Shown here: piece after piece, positions 45,329 through 54,166 of the stretch
How the letters are laid out: the number at the start of each line of letters is the position of its first letter
How positions within the stretch are numbered: position 1 is the stretch's first letter
Assembly: GCF_013314975.1 (NCBI RefSeq)
Contig: NZ_JABTYH010000005.1
Location: 1 to 64,000, forward strand
DNA: 64,000 nt
Origin: Pseudarthrobacter oxydans
GTDB lineage: Bacteria; Actinomycetota; Actinomycetes; Actinomycetales; Micrococcaceae
Reading direction: 5' to 3'
Notes under the pieces: model-generated
Told to the model about the DNA's origin: nothing
Seen by the model: only the letters and a program-made list of their open reading frames with translations
Database searches by the model: none
Program-made: the position numbers and the translations under genes

Positions 45329-45646
45329 TCAGCCGAGGTACCACCCGGGCGGCGTCCAGGTCACCGGAACGCTGTGAGCGGAGAAATCCTCGCACCGCGT
45401 GCACGTGTACGCTACTTCGCCCAGGGAAGCGACCGTTCCGTCACGCCGGTACGTGGGCGGGATGTAGGACTCCAGATAGACGAATTCGTCCGTCCGGCAG
45501 GTGTCGCAGGTGGGTTTGCCTACGTAGCCGGTATCGGTTGTTGCGATCCCGGCGCCGAGGTTGGAGCGGCGGGTGGCCGGCGGCCGCGCAGTGTTGATGG
45601 GGCGCGCATGGGCCGAGCTGGCATGGGTGTTCCTGGCTGTCGTCAT
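45329..45646 (-). CDS. Small zinc-ribbon-like protein of unknown function
   Basis: About 105 residues. After a basic, disordered N-terminus (1-40) comes a probable zinc ribbon with two CxxC knuckles, CDTC (47-50) and CTRC (82-85), around LESYIPPTYRRDGTVASLGE. The C-terminus is SVPVTWTPPGWYLG. The longer frame to 45835 would overlap the end of the LysR gene, so the ATG at 45646 is preferred, though its ribosome binding site is weak. I do not recognise a named family. It is convergent with putA. Confidence 0.65.
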   Translation of the reverse strand: MTTARNTHASSAHARPINTARPPATRRSNLGAGIATTDTGYVGKPTCDTCRTDEFVYLESYIPPTYRRDGTVASLGEVAYTCTRCEDFSAHSVPVTWTPPGWYLG

Positions 45647-45803
45647 TGGCTGCCTGTCCCGGGTGGAAATCCTGGCATGCAGGAGCCCCCCGTGCTTGAG
45701 AACCGGCCAGCTGCTTGACCCTAGGAAGTCAGCATAGGGGATGCTGCCTTCAGCAATCAATGGAAACTGCGGAATGGCTGCGCCCGCCGGGGCGGCGCCG
45801 GCG

Positions 45804-46658
45804 TTATGCTTGCCGGTTAATTGTCCTGCCCACAATGGACTGCGTCAGTGCATCAATGACCTCCGCATTGGCCAGTGGATTGCGGATCAGGGTGAAGTCC
45901 ACGTCGCCCACTGCCGGCAGGTCGAACCGCCGGGTGATGATTTTGAGGTCTTCCGGGACGAGCGACGACGGCATGACGGCCACGCCGATTCCTGCCCGGA
46001 CGGCCGCCAGCACACCGCTGATTTGCCGCGTGGTGCAGGTGATCCGCCAGGTCCTGCCATGGGACTCAAGGGCGTCAATGGCGAGCTTCCGGCTCAGGCT
46101 GGGTGACGGGTAGGCGATGAGCGGCACGGGAGCCGCCGGGTCCAGCGTGGTCTGCTCCAGCCCCACCCAGGAAAAGGAATCATGCTGGACCACGGTTCCG
46201 TCCTTGGCTCCGGCCACCCACTTGACGAAGACAAGGTCCAACTGCCCCGCGTTGAGCTTCCGGTACAGCTGGTCGCTTTGGCCCACCGTCAGCTCCAGGT
46301 TGATCTGCGGATAGATCTGCCGGAACTCCCGCAGGATCCGCGGCAGGCCCGTGATGGCCAGGTCATCGGCCGTGCCGAACCGCAGCCGTCCGCGCATCGC
46401 AGAACCGGAGAAGTAGCGGGAGGCGGAATCGTGGGCTGCCAGGATGTTCCGGGCGAAGCCCGCCATGGCGTCCCCGTTGTCCGTCAGCCGCACATCGCGG
46501 GTATCCCGGCTGACCAGGACCCTCTTGGCGGCCGCCTCCAGCTTGCGGACATGCTGGCTGACGGTGGGCTGGGCCAGGCCCAGCCGCTCCGCCGCCTTGG
46601 TAAAGCTCAGCGTTTCTGCGACGGCGAGGAAGGAGCGCAGCTGGGCTGGTTCGAACAC
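45804..46658 (-). CDS. LysR-family regulator next to an MFS exporter
   Basis: About 284 residues: helix-turn-helix LSFTKAAERLGLAQPTVSQH (about 16-35) and an effector-binding domain (about 80-280), including GRLRFGTADDLAITGLPRIL. The GTG at 46658 has GGAG upstream and gives the normal LysR beginning (FEPAQLRSFLAVAETLSF). The ATG at 46709 would add a Pro/Arg-rich stretch and put the start inside the dyad at 46696-46710. It is divergent from the MFS gene and likely controls it and itself. Effector unknown. Confidence 0.85.
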   Translation of the reverse strand: MFEPAQLRSFLAVAETLSFTKAAERLGLAQPTVSQHVRKLEAAAKRVLVSRDTRDVRLTDNGDAMAGFARNILAAHDSASRYFSGSAMRGRLRFGTADDLAITGLPRILREFRQIYPQINLELTVGQSDQLYRKLNAGQLDLVFVKWVAGAKDGTVVQHDSFSWVGLEQTTLDPAAPVPLIAYPSPSLSRKLAIDALESHGRTWRITCTTRQISGVLAAVRAGIGVAVMPSSLVPEDLKIITRRFDLPAVGDVDFTLIRNPLANAEVIDALTQSIVGRTINRQA

Positions 46659-46695
46659 GATGGACTCCGGGGGGCGTCGGTGCGGGCGTGGCTGT

Positions 46696-46710
46696 ATTGC
46701 AGTCTGCAAT
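46696..46710. promoter_or_regulatory. LysR-type operator dyad
   Basis: ATTGCAGTCTGCAAT, a perfect 7-base dyad around one base, between the LysR gene and the MFS gene. An imperfect 25-bp dyad (TTATAGGGACG / CGTCTCCATAA, nine of eleven pairs) follows at 46716-46740. Both suit binding by the adjacent LysR protein. Confidence 0.65.
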
Positions 46711-46800
46711 AGGAGTTATAGGGACGATACGTCTCCATAATCCCGTGTTCCACCCTAGCGTTAAGGGCATCCCGGACCGCACGCACTTGAGGACACACCT

Positions 46801-48180
46801 GTGGCACCCCCACCGCCGTCATCGGCAACCGTCACCCAAACCGTCATCGATACCGCCGGCTCCGCGCCGCCGGACCACCAGACCCAGCCGCTCGCCGTCG
46901 TTACTGAACGCCTGCCCTGGAAACACACCTTCATCTCCCTTCGGGTCCCCAACTTCCGCATCTTCGCGATAGGCCACTTCATCGCCGTCGTCGCCATCTG
47001 GATGCAGCGGATCGCCCAGGACTGGATGGTGCTGGAGCTGTCCGGATCCGTCACGGCCGTGGGCATCACCGTGGCGCTGCAGTTCCTGCCGTCCCTGCTC
47101 CTGGGACCGTGGGGCGGGATGGTGGCCGACCGGTTTGCCAAGCGGAAGATCCTGATTCTGTGCCAGGGCATGGCGGCAGTCCTGGCGGCTGTGCTGGCGG
47201 CCCTCGCCCTGAGCGGGGCTGTTGAGGTGTGGCACGTCTACGTCATCGCGCTGGTGCTTGGCCTGGTGACGGTCCTTGACCAGCCGGCCCGGCAGGTCTT
47301 CGTCAATGAACTCGTGGGACCCACCTACCTGCGCAACGCCATCAGCGTTAACTCCACCACCTTCCAGCTGGGCGGCCTGATCGGTCCCGCGCTGGCGGGG
47401 TGGATGCTCACTGCCGTGGGTGCCGGATGGGCTTTCGCCGGCAATGCCGTGGCATGCTGTTCCACCGTGGCCATGCTGCTTCTTTTGCGCAAGGACCAGC
47501 TGTTCGTGAGCGAGCCCGCCCCGAAGAGCAAGGGTATGCTGCGCGAGGGACTGCGGTATGCGCTGGGCAAGCCCACCATTTACTGGCCGTGGCTGATGGC
47601 AGGATTCATCGCGGTGTTCGCCATGAGCCTGCCCGTGGTGCTCGCCGCCTTCGCGGACCACGTGTTCAACGCCGGTGCCGCGGGCTATGGCCTCCTGAAC
47701 GCCCTGGTGGCGCTGGGCGCGCTGGCCGGCGCGGTGGCATCCACTCGGCGCCGCCGGCTCCGGCTGCGCTCCGTGGTGTTCTGCGCGGGAATGTACGGGG
47801 TCATGCTGTGCCTTGCCGCGCTGGCGCCGTCCATGCCGGTGTTCGGCGCGGTCATGGTGCTCTCGGGGTTCTGGTGCCTGATGTTCCTGACAGGGTCCAA
47901 CCAGCTGGTCCAGGTCAGCTCCAACATGGGCATCCGGGGCAGGGTCATGAGCTTGTACATCATGGTCCTGATCGGCGGCCAGGCAATCGGCGGGCCAATG
48001 CTGGGCTGGATCGCCGAGCACGCCGACCCGCACGTGGCGCTGCTGGTGTCCGGCGGCGTGCCTGCCCTCGCGGCACTGACGGTCGCGGTCATCCTGGCGC
48101 GCAAGGGCTCGCTGTCGCTGAGGGTCAACCTCAAGGACCGGCGGCAGCCCGTGCGGATTGTCGGGCGGGCCGCCGCGTAA
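46801..48180 (+). CDS. MFS transporter (EntS-like, MFS_3)
   Basis: A 459-residue exporter with about 12 spans and a 40-residue hydrophilic lead. It has WMQRIAQDWMVLELSGS in span 1-2 and GGMVADRFAKRKILILCQGM (motif A, about 103-122). TVLDQPARQVFVNELVGPTYLRNAIS near 158 is very typical of the MFS_3/EntS group that exports siderophores or drugs. The start is GTG at 46801. The divergent LysR gene and dyads in between suggest regulated expression. Its stop is six bases from the end of the convergent dehydrogenase. Substrate unknown. Confidence 0.88.
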   Translation: MAPPPPSSATVTQTVIDTAGSAPPDHQTQPLAVVTERLPWKHTFISLRVPNFRIFAIGHFIAVVAIWMQRIAQDWMVLELSGSVTAVGITVALQFLPSLLLGPWGGMVADRFAKRKILILCQGMAAVLAAVLAALALSGAVEVWHVYVIALVLGLVTVLDQPARQVFVNELVGPTYLRNAISVNSTTFQLGGLIGPALAGWMLTAVGAGWAFAGNAVACCSTVAMLLLLRKDQLFVSEPAPKSKGMLREGLRYALGKPTIYWPWLMAGFIAVFAMSLPVVLAAFADHVFNAGAAGYGLLNALVALGALAGAVASTRRRRLRLRSVVFCAGMYGVMLCLAALAPSMPVFGAVMVLSGFWCLMFLTGSNQLVQVSSNMGIRGRVMSLYIMVLIGGQAIGGPMLGWIAEHADPHVALLVSGGVPALAALTVAVILARKGSLSLRVNLKDRRQPVRIVGRAAA

Positions 48181-48186
48181 CCCGCA

Positions 48187-49341
48187 CTATAAGGCCAGGT
48201 GCGGGTACGCCTCTTCGCGCTTCTGGAACTCCAGGACATCCCTGTTGCGGATGACGCCGTCGCGGATCTCGATGGCACGGGCGATGGTCTCGTTGGCGTC
48301 CCACGCGCCGGGGCCACTGACGACGGTTTCCAGGAAAGGCAGCAGCGCCTGGCTGATTTCCCAGCTGGCGGAGTTCCAGAGGTAGGACGGGCTGTGGTCC
48401 ACGGCGTAGTAGTTGATGTGGTCGCCCACCGTGAACATGGGGTCGGCGAAGGTGGTGGACCGGGCCCAGCTGAAACCCATGCCCTCGTCGCACGACACAT
48501 CCACAATCAGGCTCCCGGGACTGAACGCCGCCAGGTCCTCCGTGCGCAGGTACGTCAGCGGGTTGTTGGGGTCCTGCAGGGTGCAGTTGACCACGATGTC
48601 GCTCTCGGCCAGGAACGGTGCCAGCGGGACCCTGCCGCGCTCGCTGATGACCTGGCTCAGGAACGGGGCTTCGTCGCCGTGGTCGAACTGGACGATGTTC
48701 ACCGAGTGGATCGGTGCCCCGACGGCGGCCACGCCCCGGTTGGTCAGCACCTGGACGTCATGGATCCCGTGCGCGTTCAGCGCGGTGACGGCGCCCCGGG
48801 CCGTTGCGCCGAAGCCGATGACCGTGGCACTGAGCCTCCGGCCGTAGTCGCCGGTGGACCCGGTCAGCGCCAGGGCGTGCAGCACGGAGCAGTACCCCGC
48901 GAGTTCGTTGTTCTTATGGAACACGTGCAGCCCAAAGCCGCCGTCGCTGGCCCAGTGGTTCATGGCCTCGAAGGCAATCAGCGTGAGCTTCTTGTCGATG
49001 GCCAGCTGGGTGATGGCGCGGTCCTGGACGCAGTGCGGCCAGCCCCAGAGGACCTGGCCGTCCCGCATGTCGGCGAGGTCTTCCGGCTGGGGCTTGGGCA
49101 GGAGGACGACGTCGGCCTCCGCCAGCAGCGCCTCCCGGCCGGCCATCCTGCCCACCAAAGGCGAGAGGTGTTCGTCCGAGACGCCCAGCCGCTCGCCGTA
49201 GCCGGTTTCCAGGATGATGTGCTCGCGGATGTCGGGCGCAATGCGCTCGAAATGCAGCGGATGGATGGGGAGCCGGCGCTCATCGGGCTTCCTGGTTGAG
49301 GCCAGGACGCCGAGGGTCAGTCTTTTCTGCTGCCCGGTCAC
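48187..49341 (-). CDS. N5-(carboxyethyl)ornithine synthase-like dehydrogenase (AlaDH/PNT family)
   Basis: A 384-residue NAD(P)-dependent enzyme of the alanine dehydrogenase/transhydrogenase fold. The N-terminal part has LGVLASTRKPDERRLPIHP and EADVVLLPKPQPEDL. The nucleotide-binding motif is VIGFGATARGAVTALN, near residue 172. SLIVDVSCDEGMGFSWARST near 273 is typical of N5-(carboxyethyl)ornithine synthases, which reductively join pyruvate to ornithine. Saccharopine-type activity cannot be excluded. The small lysine-rich gene upstream overlaps its start by four bases (ATGA). Confidence 0.8.
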   Translation of the reverse strand: MTGQQKRLTLGVLASTRKPDERRLPIHPLHFERIAPDIREHIILETGYGERLGVSDEHLSPLVGRMAGREALLAEADVVLLPKPQPEDLADMRDGQVLWGWPHCVQDRAITQLAIDKKLTLIAFEAMNHWASDGGFGLHVFHKNNELAGYCSVLHALALTGSTGDYGRRLSATVIGFGATARGAVTALNAHGIHDVQVLTNRGVAAVGAPIHSVNIVQFDHGDEAPFLSQVISERGRVPLAPFLAESDIVVNCTLQDPNNPLTYLRTEDLAAFSPGSLIVDVSCDEGMGFSWARSTTFADPMFTVGDHINYYAVDHSPSYLWNSASWEISQALLPFLETVVSGPGAWDANETIARAIEIRDGVIRNRDVLEFQKREEAYPHLAL

Positions 49342-49478
49342 TTCTTTTTGGCGGCCTTGCTGGAGGTGATGTCCAGGGAGCTGGCGGGGGCGGAAGCGGC
49401 CTTCTTGTCGGCCCGCTTTTCCTTGATGGACTTGCCGGATTTTTTGGATGCTGTTTGACGCGGGGACTTGTCAGCCAT
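49338..49478 (-). CDS. Small lysine-rich protein
   Basis: A 46-residue basic protein: MADKSPRQTASKKSGKSIKE at the start, then KRADKKA and ending KAAKKK. The ATG at 49478 follows AGGAG, and its stop overlaps the next start by four bases. Short proteins with this SKKSGKSIKEKRADKK core are common in actinobacteria and have no known function; nucleic-acid binding is a guess from charge. The longer in-frame stretch upstream runs into the tRNA gene and is not coding. Confidence 0.75.
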   Translation of the reverse strand: MADKSPRQTASKKSGKSIKEKRADKKAASAPASSLDITSSKAAKKK

Positions 49479-49581
49479 GAATTGCTCCTGTAGCGGAACC
49501 GAAGAGGTTCCTGGCTTCTGACGATACACGCCGGTACCTAATGGCCCCGGGGTGGCTTGTCTTCTGTCCCGCTGCAAGCAG

Positions 49582-49655
49582 TGGAGCGGCTGACGGGAAT
49601 CGAACCCGCGTATCAAGCTTGGGAAGCTAGCGCTCTACCATTGAGCTACAGCCGC
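49582..49655 (-). tRNA. tRNA-Gly (anticodon CCC)
   Basis: On the minus strand, a full cloverleaf starts at 49655: acceptor GCGGCTG pairs with CAGCCGC, the D-arm has AGCTCAATGGTAGAGC, and the anticodon loop is TTCCCAA giving CCC (reads GGG). The T-arm contains GGTTCGATTCC. Discriminator T is followed by an encoded CCA at 49584-49582. Confidence 0.95.
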
Positions 49656-49896
49656 GCTGCCCCGCCGTGGAGGGGCAGAACATAGCTTAGCGCAGAACTT
49701 TGCCTGCCTTGCCCACACACGCTGCGCGCCGCCCGTGTCCCGGTGAGGGGCACGTCATCCAGTAACTCTTCAATAACGTCGCCTGCCGTGGCTAGGTGTG
49801 CCCGCGGAGCGCTGGCTAACCTGAACCGGGTAGCTGCGGGGCCGGGGGGAGTGCAGCTACTGCGGCACTTGAACCTCAACCACAGGAAGATCCCCC

Positions 49897-50376
49897 ATGG
49901 CATTCGCAGAACACGAGGTCCTTATCCGGCGGGACGCCATGGCCGTGTATCTGTACCTGCTTGATGCCACCAACCTGCCTGCGTGGAACGACTCGGTGCG
50001 CAGCGTCAGGCTGCTGCAGGGCGCATCTGCTTCCAAGGGGGCGGTGTACCGCAAGATGGTGGCCGGACGGTCCGGGCTGAGCATCCCCGCGGAGCTGGAA
50101 ATCACCCACTCCAGGCCCGGAGCCGAAATCCAGTTCCAGGCCATGTCCGGGCCGGCCCACCGTTCAGGCGGGTACTACCTCAGCACGGAGGCGGCAGGAA
50201 CGCGCGTCAGGTTTGCCCTTGAGGCCCGGGCAGAAGGGGCGGCCGGCATCCTGCACAGGCTCGGGATCCTCAATCGGGTCGGATTCCTGAACAGGATGCT
50301 TCAACGCAGCCTCTCCACCGAGGTGGCCCAGCTCGAACGGCTCAAGGACGTCCTGGAGCTCCAGCCCGCTATGTAG
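49897..50376 (+). CDS. SRPBCC/START-like family protein
   Basis: A 159-residue protein with the layout of polyketide-cyclase/SRPBCC proteins: N-terminal strand AFAEHEVLIRRDAMAVYLYL, the helix-loop TNLPAWNDSVRSVRLL, and a beta half with AELEITHSRPGAEIQFQAMS and YYLSTEAAGTRVRFAL. A final long helix ends it. Such folds bind hydrophobic ligands in a cavity; role unknown. AGGAAG lies upstream of the ATG. It stands alone. Confidence 0.82.
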   Translation: MAFAEHEVLIRRDAMAVYLYLLDATNLPAWNDSVRSVRLLQGASASKGAVYRKMVAGRSGLSIPAELEITHSRPGAEIQFQAMSGPAHRSGGYYLSTEAAGTRVRFALEARAEGAAGILHRLGILNRVGFLNRMLQRSLSTEVAQLERLKDVLELQPAM

Positions 50377-50396
50377 AGGGTGCTCTCGTTCCCTCC

Positions 50397-50436
50397 GGCA
50401 GCGGCAGGCCTGCGTAGTCCGCCTACTGCGGCTGCC
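50397..50436. terminator. Hairpin between convergent genes
   Basis: GGCAGC-G-GCAG (50397-50407) pairs with CTGC-G-GCTGCC (50426-50436) with one mismatch, between the SRPBCC gene (stop 50376) and the end of the secreted CAP protein gene (50457). Confidence 0.55.
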
Positions 50437-50456
50437 CTCCTACGGTGCCGGGGCGC

Positions 50457-52223
50457 CTACTGCGCCAGCCGTTGCCCGGTCCACGGTCCGGGAATGTTCG
50501 ACGGCGACGCGAGGCTTCCGGAGGTCAGGTCCCAGTACTGCACAACGTCGGACGCCCGTCGCAGGGCCAGCCCGGTGGAGTTCAGGCCTGTAACGTCCCG
50601 CAGTGGCCTGATGCCCGTGACATCTCCCCAGCCGGTGGCGACCGTAGCCCTGGCTTCCGTCCGCAGTGCCGTGGTGCCCCAGCCTCGGTGCAGCTGGACG
50701 GAGCCGTCAGCCCGGAGGGCCAGGAGGTCCTGGAACCCGTCGGCATCGTAATCCACCATGGACAGTTTCCGGGCGGCGCCGATGGAGCCTACGAACGTCC
50801 GTGCGGAGAGGTCGCCCATGCCCTTGTTCGGATACAGATAGAGGTTCCCCGCCCCGTCCAGGGCAAGAATCTGGGGGAGCCTGTTGTTGGCGCACCATCC
50901 GCCGACGGCGAGGGTAAGGGTTTCCCACCCTCCGCTTCCCAGGGTGGCGGGCGGCTGGAATCCGCCGGCGGCAATGCCGCGGTGGAGGGTCAGCGTGCCG
51001 TTGCTCCACTGCGTGACGAGGTCATAGGCGCCGTCCCGGTCCCAGTCTGAGGTGAACACTTCCTTGGCGCCGGCAAATCCTGAGCCGATGACCTTGGCCG
51101 CGGCAAAGGTGCGCGCGCCGGTGGCTGCCCGTGCCAGGAGCTGGCCGGAGGAGTCGACGGTCACCATGTCTCCGGGCCCCTTGATGGCCGCGGCGGAGAG
51201 GTCAAGCGTGGGCGGCATATGCCGGACCGGCGCGTCGCACATAGTGGGCGGCGGCGCCGGGAAGGGTGTGCTCGACCCGGTTCCGCCGGGGGAATCGGTG
51301 GTGCCGGCGGGAAGGGTGGTGTAGCCGAAGAAGTTCACCACGCCCCAGATCTTGTACGTGCGGTCCGTATAGCTGATCCCGGCACCCATGACGTTGAAGC
51401 GCGGATCGAGCAGCATGGCGTTGTGGCCGGGGGAGCCTTTCCACCATTCCACCAGGAGCGCGGCGTCCCGGTCCGTGCGGATGGCGATGACCTCACCGGC
51501 GCCGTTGTTGGGACTCAGCGCGCGCTGGTCCGTCCAGAAGCTGGCGCGGTGCTCGATGACCTCGCGGGATGCGATGCTGTCTGACCACTCCTGTGCCAGG
51601 GCCGCCACTGTTGCGTGGTACTTGACGGGGTTCAGGCCCTTGGACGCCCGGTACTCGTTGATCCGGTTGAAAACCGTGAGGATGGCGGCTGCGTTGCTGT
51701 CAGGAATGAGGGCTTCCGGTGCAGGAGTGGCGGCCGCCAGGGATTCCGGAGCCGCCTGGCGGGACACCGGGGGAGAGGCAAGTTCCTCGTCCGGTGCCCA
51801 GAGGGGAGGGATGGACGGAATGCCGGGTGCAGGCTCTTCGGAGTCCGGAGCAGGAGCAGGAGCAGGAGCAGGTGCCGGTGCTGCGGGCTCGGGGGAATCC
51901 TGAACCGAAACGGCGAACGGGCCGGGTGCGGGGGCGGGTGCCAGGGGCTCCGCAGGTACTGGTTCCGCTGCCAGCGGTTCCGTAGGTGATGCCGGCCGGA
52001 TGTCAGGTTCAACCGCGGGGGCGAGGAGGGGCCCGCCGGAGTCCGTGCCGGAGGGGGACCCGGTGCGGCCGGTTATGGCCGACGCACCCAGGCTGACGCT
52101 GCCGGGCCCCGTTGCGCCCACTGGCGGCCCCGCAGCCGGCACCGGAGGCGTGCCCGCCGATGAAGAGAGCAGCGCTAAAGCCAAGAGCACGCCAAGAAAA
52201 GAGGGCGCGGCCAATCTATTCAC
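50457..52223 (-). CDS. Secreted CAP-domain protein with FG-GAP-like repeats
   Basis: A 588-residue exported protein. The GTG start leads into a signal peptide (LGVLLALALLSSSAG). Then a long Pro/Ala/Glu-rich linker (25-170), including APAPAPAPAP. The CAP/SCP domain covers about 178-305, with INEYRASKGLNPVKYHATVA and SPGHNAMLLDPRFNVMGAGI. Beta-propeller-like FG-GAP/VCBS repeats (about 370-588) follow, with SDWDRDGAYDLVTQWSNG and VDYDADGFQDLLALRADG, whose DxDxDG loops may bind calcium. Two cysteines (CDAPVRH and GWCANN) could pair. Bacterial CAP proteins are extracellular and mostly of unknown action. Monocistronic. Confidence 0.85.
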   Translation of the reverse strand: MNRLAAPSFLGVLLALALLSSSAGTPPVPAAGPPVGATGPGSVSLGASAITGRTGSPSGTDSGGPLLAPAVEPDIRPASPTEPLAAEPVPAEPLAPAPAPGPFAVSVQDSPEPAAPAPAPAPAPAPDSEEPAPGIPSIPPLWAPDEELASPPVSRQAAPESLAAATPAPEALIPDSNAAAILTVFNRINEYRASKGLNPVKYHATVAALAQEWSDSIASREVIEHRASFWTDQRALSPNNGAGEVIAIRTDRDAALLVEWWKGSPGHNAMLLDPRFNVMGAGISYTDRTYKIWGVVNFFGYTTLPAGTTDSPGGTGSSTPFPAPPPTMCDAPVRHMPPTLDLSAAAIKGPGDMVTVDSSGQLLARAATGARTFAAAKVIGSGFAGAKEVFTSDWDRDGAYDLVTQWSNGTLTLHRGIAAGGFQPPATLGSGGWETLTLAVGGWCANNRLPQILALDGAGNLYLYPNKGMGDLSARTFVGSIGAARKLSMVDYDADGFQDLLALRADGSVQLHRGWGTTALRTEARATVATGWGDVTGIRPLRDVTGLNSTGLALRRASDVVQYWDLTSGSLASPSNIPGPWTGQRLAQ

Positions 52224-52369
52224 AACATCCCCAGCTCTGTTGGGCCATCCGGGAGACCATCCGGCGCCTGAATCACTGCTGTAACAGTAGCCCCACGAGC
52301 GCTCTGCAACAACGAAAAAATGTTGCTGTGGATAACTGCCCGGGAGCGGCCATACGGTAATTTGGGACG

Positions 52370-52945
52370 GTGCTGATCTCTGACCGCGATATTCGTGCCG
52401 AAATAGACTCCCAGCGGATCGTGCTCGAGCCGTACGATCCGGCGATGGTCCAGCCGTCGTCCGTGGATGTCCGGATCGACAAATTCTTCCGCCTGTTTGA
52501 TAACCACAAGTACGCCCACATCGACCCGGCCGAGGAACAGCCGGAGCTGACGCGCCTTGTGGAAGTGGAGCCGAACGAGCCGTTCATCCTGCACCCGGGC
52601 GAGTTCGTCCTGGGGTCCACGTACGAGACCGTCACGCTGCCGGACGACATCGCGGCCCGCCTGGAAGGCAAGTCCTCCCTGGGCCGGCTGGGCCTCCTGA
52701 CCCACTCCACGGCCGGGTTTATCGACCCCGGATTCTCAGGCCACGTAACGCTGGAACTGTCCAACATGGCCACCCTGCCCATCAAGCTGTGGCCGGGCAT
52801 GAAGATCGGCCAGCTGTGCTTCTTCAGGCTGACGTCCTCCGCGGAGCATCCCTACGGCTCGGGCGAGTACGGCAACCGGTACCAGGGCCAGCGCGGTCCT
52901 ACCGCGAGCCGCAGCCACCTGAACTTCCACCGCACGGAGATTTAG
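52370..52945 (+). CDS. dcd: dCTP deaminase (probably bifunctional DCD-DUT)
   Basis: A 191-residue trimeric enzyme that deaminates dCTP, and in actinobacterial versions also hydrolyses the dUTP to dUMP, for thymidylate supply. Key stretches: [20 protein letters not shown] at the start, [10 protein letters not shown] near 28, the ligand loop [20 protein letters not shown] near 100-119, and [12 protein letters not shown] carrying the catalytic Glu. The C-terminal [13 protein letters not shown] lid is present. The GTG start has only a weak site. It is convergent with khtU. Confidence 0.95.
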   Translation: MLISDRDIRAEIDSQRIVLEPYDPAMVQPSSVDVRIDKFFRLFDNHKYAHIDPAEEQPELTRLVEVEPNEPFILHPGEFVLGSTYETVTLPDDIAARLEGKSSLGRLGLLTHSTAGFIDPGFSGHVTLELSNMATLPIKLWPGMKIGQLCFFRLTSSAEHPYGSGEYGNRYQGQRGPTASRSHLNFHRTEI

Positions 52946-52981
52946 CAGGCAGCACTGAAGCCCGCACCGGGGCAGGGGGCC

Positions 52982-54160
52982 TCAGGCCCTGGCAGCCACG
53001 CCCGCGGGCGGTTGGGCAGCCCTGACGGGCCCCACAAACCGGGCCGCCAGCGGACCCACTACCGCCATCAGCAGGACATACGCGGTGGCAAGGGCCGCCA
53101 GCTCGCCGGGCACTGCCCCGGACGCAACTGCCAGCCCCGCAATGACGATGGAGAATTCGCCGCGTGCGATCAGCGTGGCTCCGGCGCGCAGGCGGCCGGG
53201 CCGCGCGATGCCGGCGCGTTTGGCCGCCCAGATGCCCGTCGCCATTTTGGTGGCGGCCGTGATGACGGCCAGCACCAGGGCCCAGCCAAGGACCGGCGGG
53301 ATGGACGTGGGATCTGTATTGAGTCCGAAGGCGACAAAGAAGATGGCGGCAAACAGGTCCCGCAGCGGCTCGAGGATGCGGGTGGCGTTGTGCGCCGTTG
53401 CGCCTGAAATTGCGATGCCAAGCAGGAATGCCCCCACCGCGGCGGACACCTGCATGGCCGAGGCTATCCCGGCCACCAGCAGCGCCGCGCCCAGCACGTT
53501 CAGGAGGAACACTTCCGAGTTCTCGCTGTGAACGGCCTTGGACACGTGGTGCCCGTGCCGCAGCGCCACCATCAGCACCACACTCACCACCGCCAGCGCG
53601 ATGCCCACGCTGGTGAGCCCGCCGAGGAAACTGACGCCGGCCAGGATGGTGGTCAGCACGGGAAGGTAGACGGCCATGGCCAGGTCCTCGAACACCAGGA
53701 TGGACAGCACCACCGGTGTTTCCCGGTTGCCTATCCGGCCCAGGTCGGTGATGACCTTGGCGGCAATTCCCGATGAGGAGATGTAGGTGACGCCGCCCAG
53801 CACCATGGCGCCCACCCCGCCCCAGCCCAGCAGGTAGGCAAGGGCAGCACCGGGCAGGAAGTTCAGGACGAGGTCCAGCACGCCGCCCTGCCAGGAGCGG
53901 CGCAGGCCGGTGAAGAGTTCGGTCGCCGTATATTCCAGGCCGAGCATAAGCAGCAGCAGGATCACGCCGATCTCGCCGGAGACGTGCGCGAACTCTTTCA
54001 TGCCGTCGAGCTTGACGATGCCGCCGGCGCCGAATGCGAGTCCGCCGAGGAGGTAGAGCGGGATGGGGGACATTCCGACCCGTCCGGCCAGCCTGGCCAG
54101 CAGGCCAAGGCAGAATACAACGGCCCCCAGTTCAATGAGGGTCAGGGCCAGCGGGTCCAT
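52982..54160 (-). CDS. khtU: K+/H+ antiporter subunit (KhtU-like, CPA2 family)
   Basis: A 392-residue cation:proton antiporter with about 12-13 spans, of the CPA2/KefB type: GEIGVILLLLMLGLEYTATE near 62, GGVTYISSSGIAAKVITDLG near 122, and LVFEDLAMAVYLPVLTTI near 155 with the conserved Glu-Asp. ATLIARGEFSIVIAGLA near 340 is also typical. No RCK domain is fused; that part is supplied by the gene just upstream (six-base gap), as in the B. subtilis KhtTU system. It expels K+ and responds to alkaline or electrophile stress in known relatives. Confidence 0.9.
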   Translation of the reverse strand: MDPLALTLIELGAVVFCLGLLARLAGRVGMSPIPLYLLGGLAFGAGGIVKLDGMKEFAHVSGEIGVILLLLMLGLEYTATELFTGLRRSWQGGVLDLVLNFLPGAALAYLLGWGGVGAMVLGGVTYISSSGIAAKVITDLGRIGNRETPVVLSILVFEDLAMAVYLPVLTTILAGVSFLGGLTSVGIALAVVSVVLMVALRHGHHVSKAVHSENSEVFLLNVLGAALLVAGIASAMQVSAAVGAFLLGIAISGATAHNATRILEPLRDLFAAIFFVAFGLNTDPTSIPPVLGWALVLAVITAATKMATGIWAAKRAGIARPGRLRAGATLIARGEFSIVIAGLAVASGAVPGELAALATAYVLLMAVVGPLAARFVGPVRAAQPPAGVAARA

Positions 54161-54166
54161 GCCGTC

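Noticed and set aside
45647..45835. Longer N-terminus for the zinc-ribbon protein
   Set aside because: Would overlap the LysR gene's end and adds a non-conserved-looking stretch.
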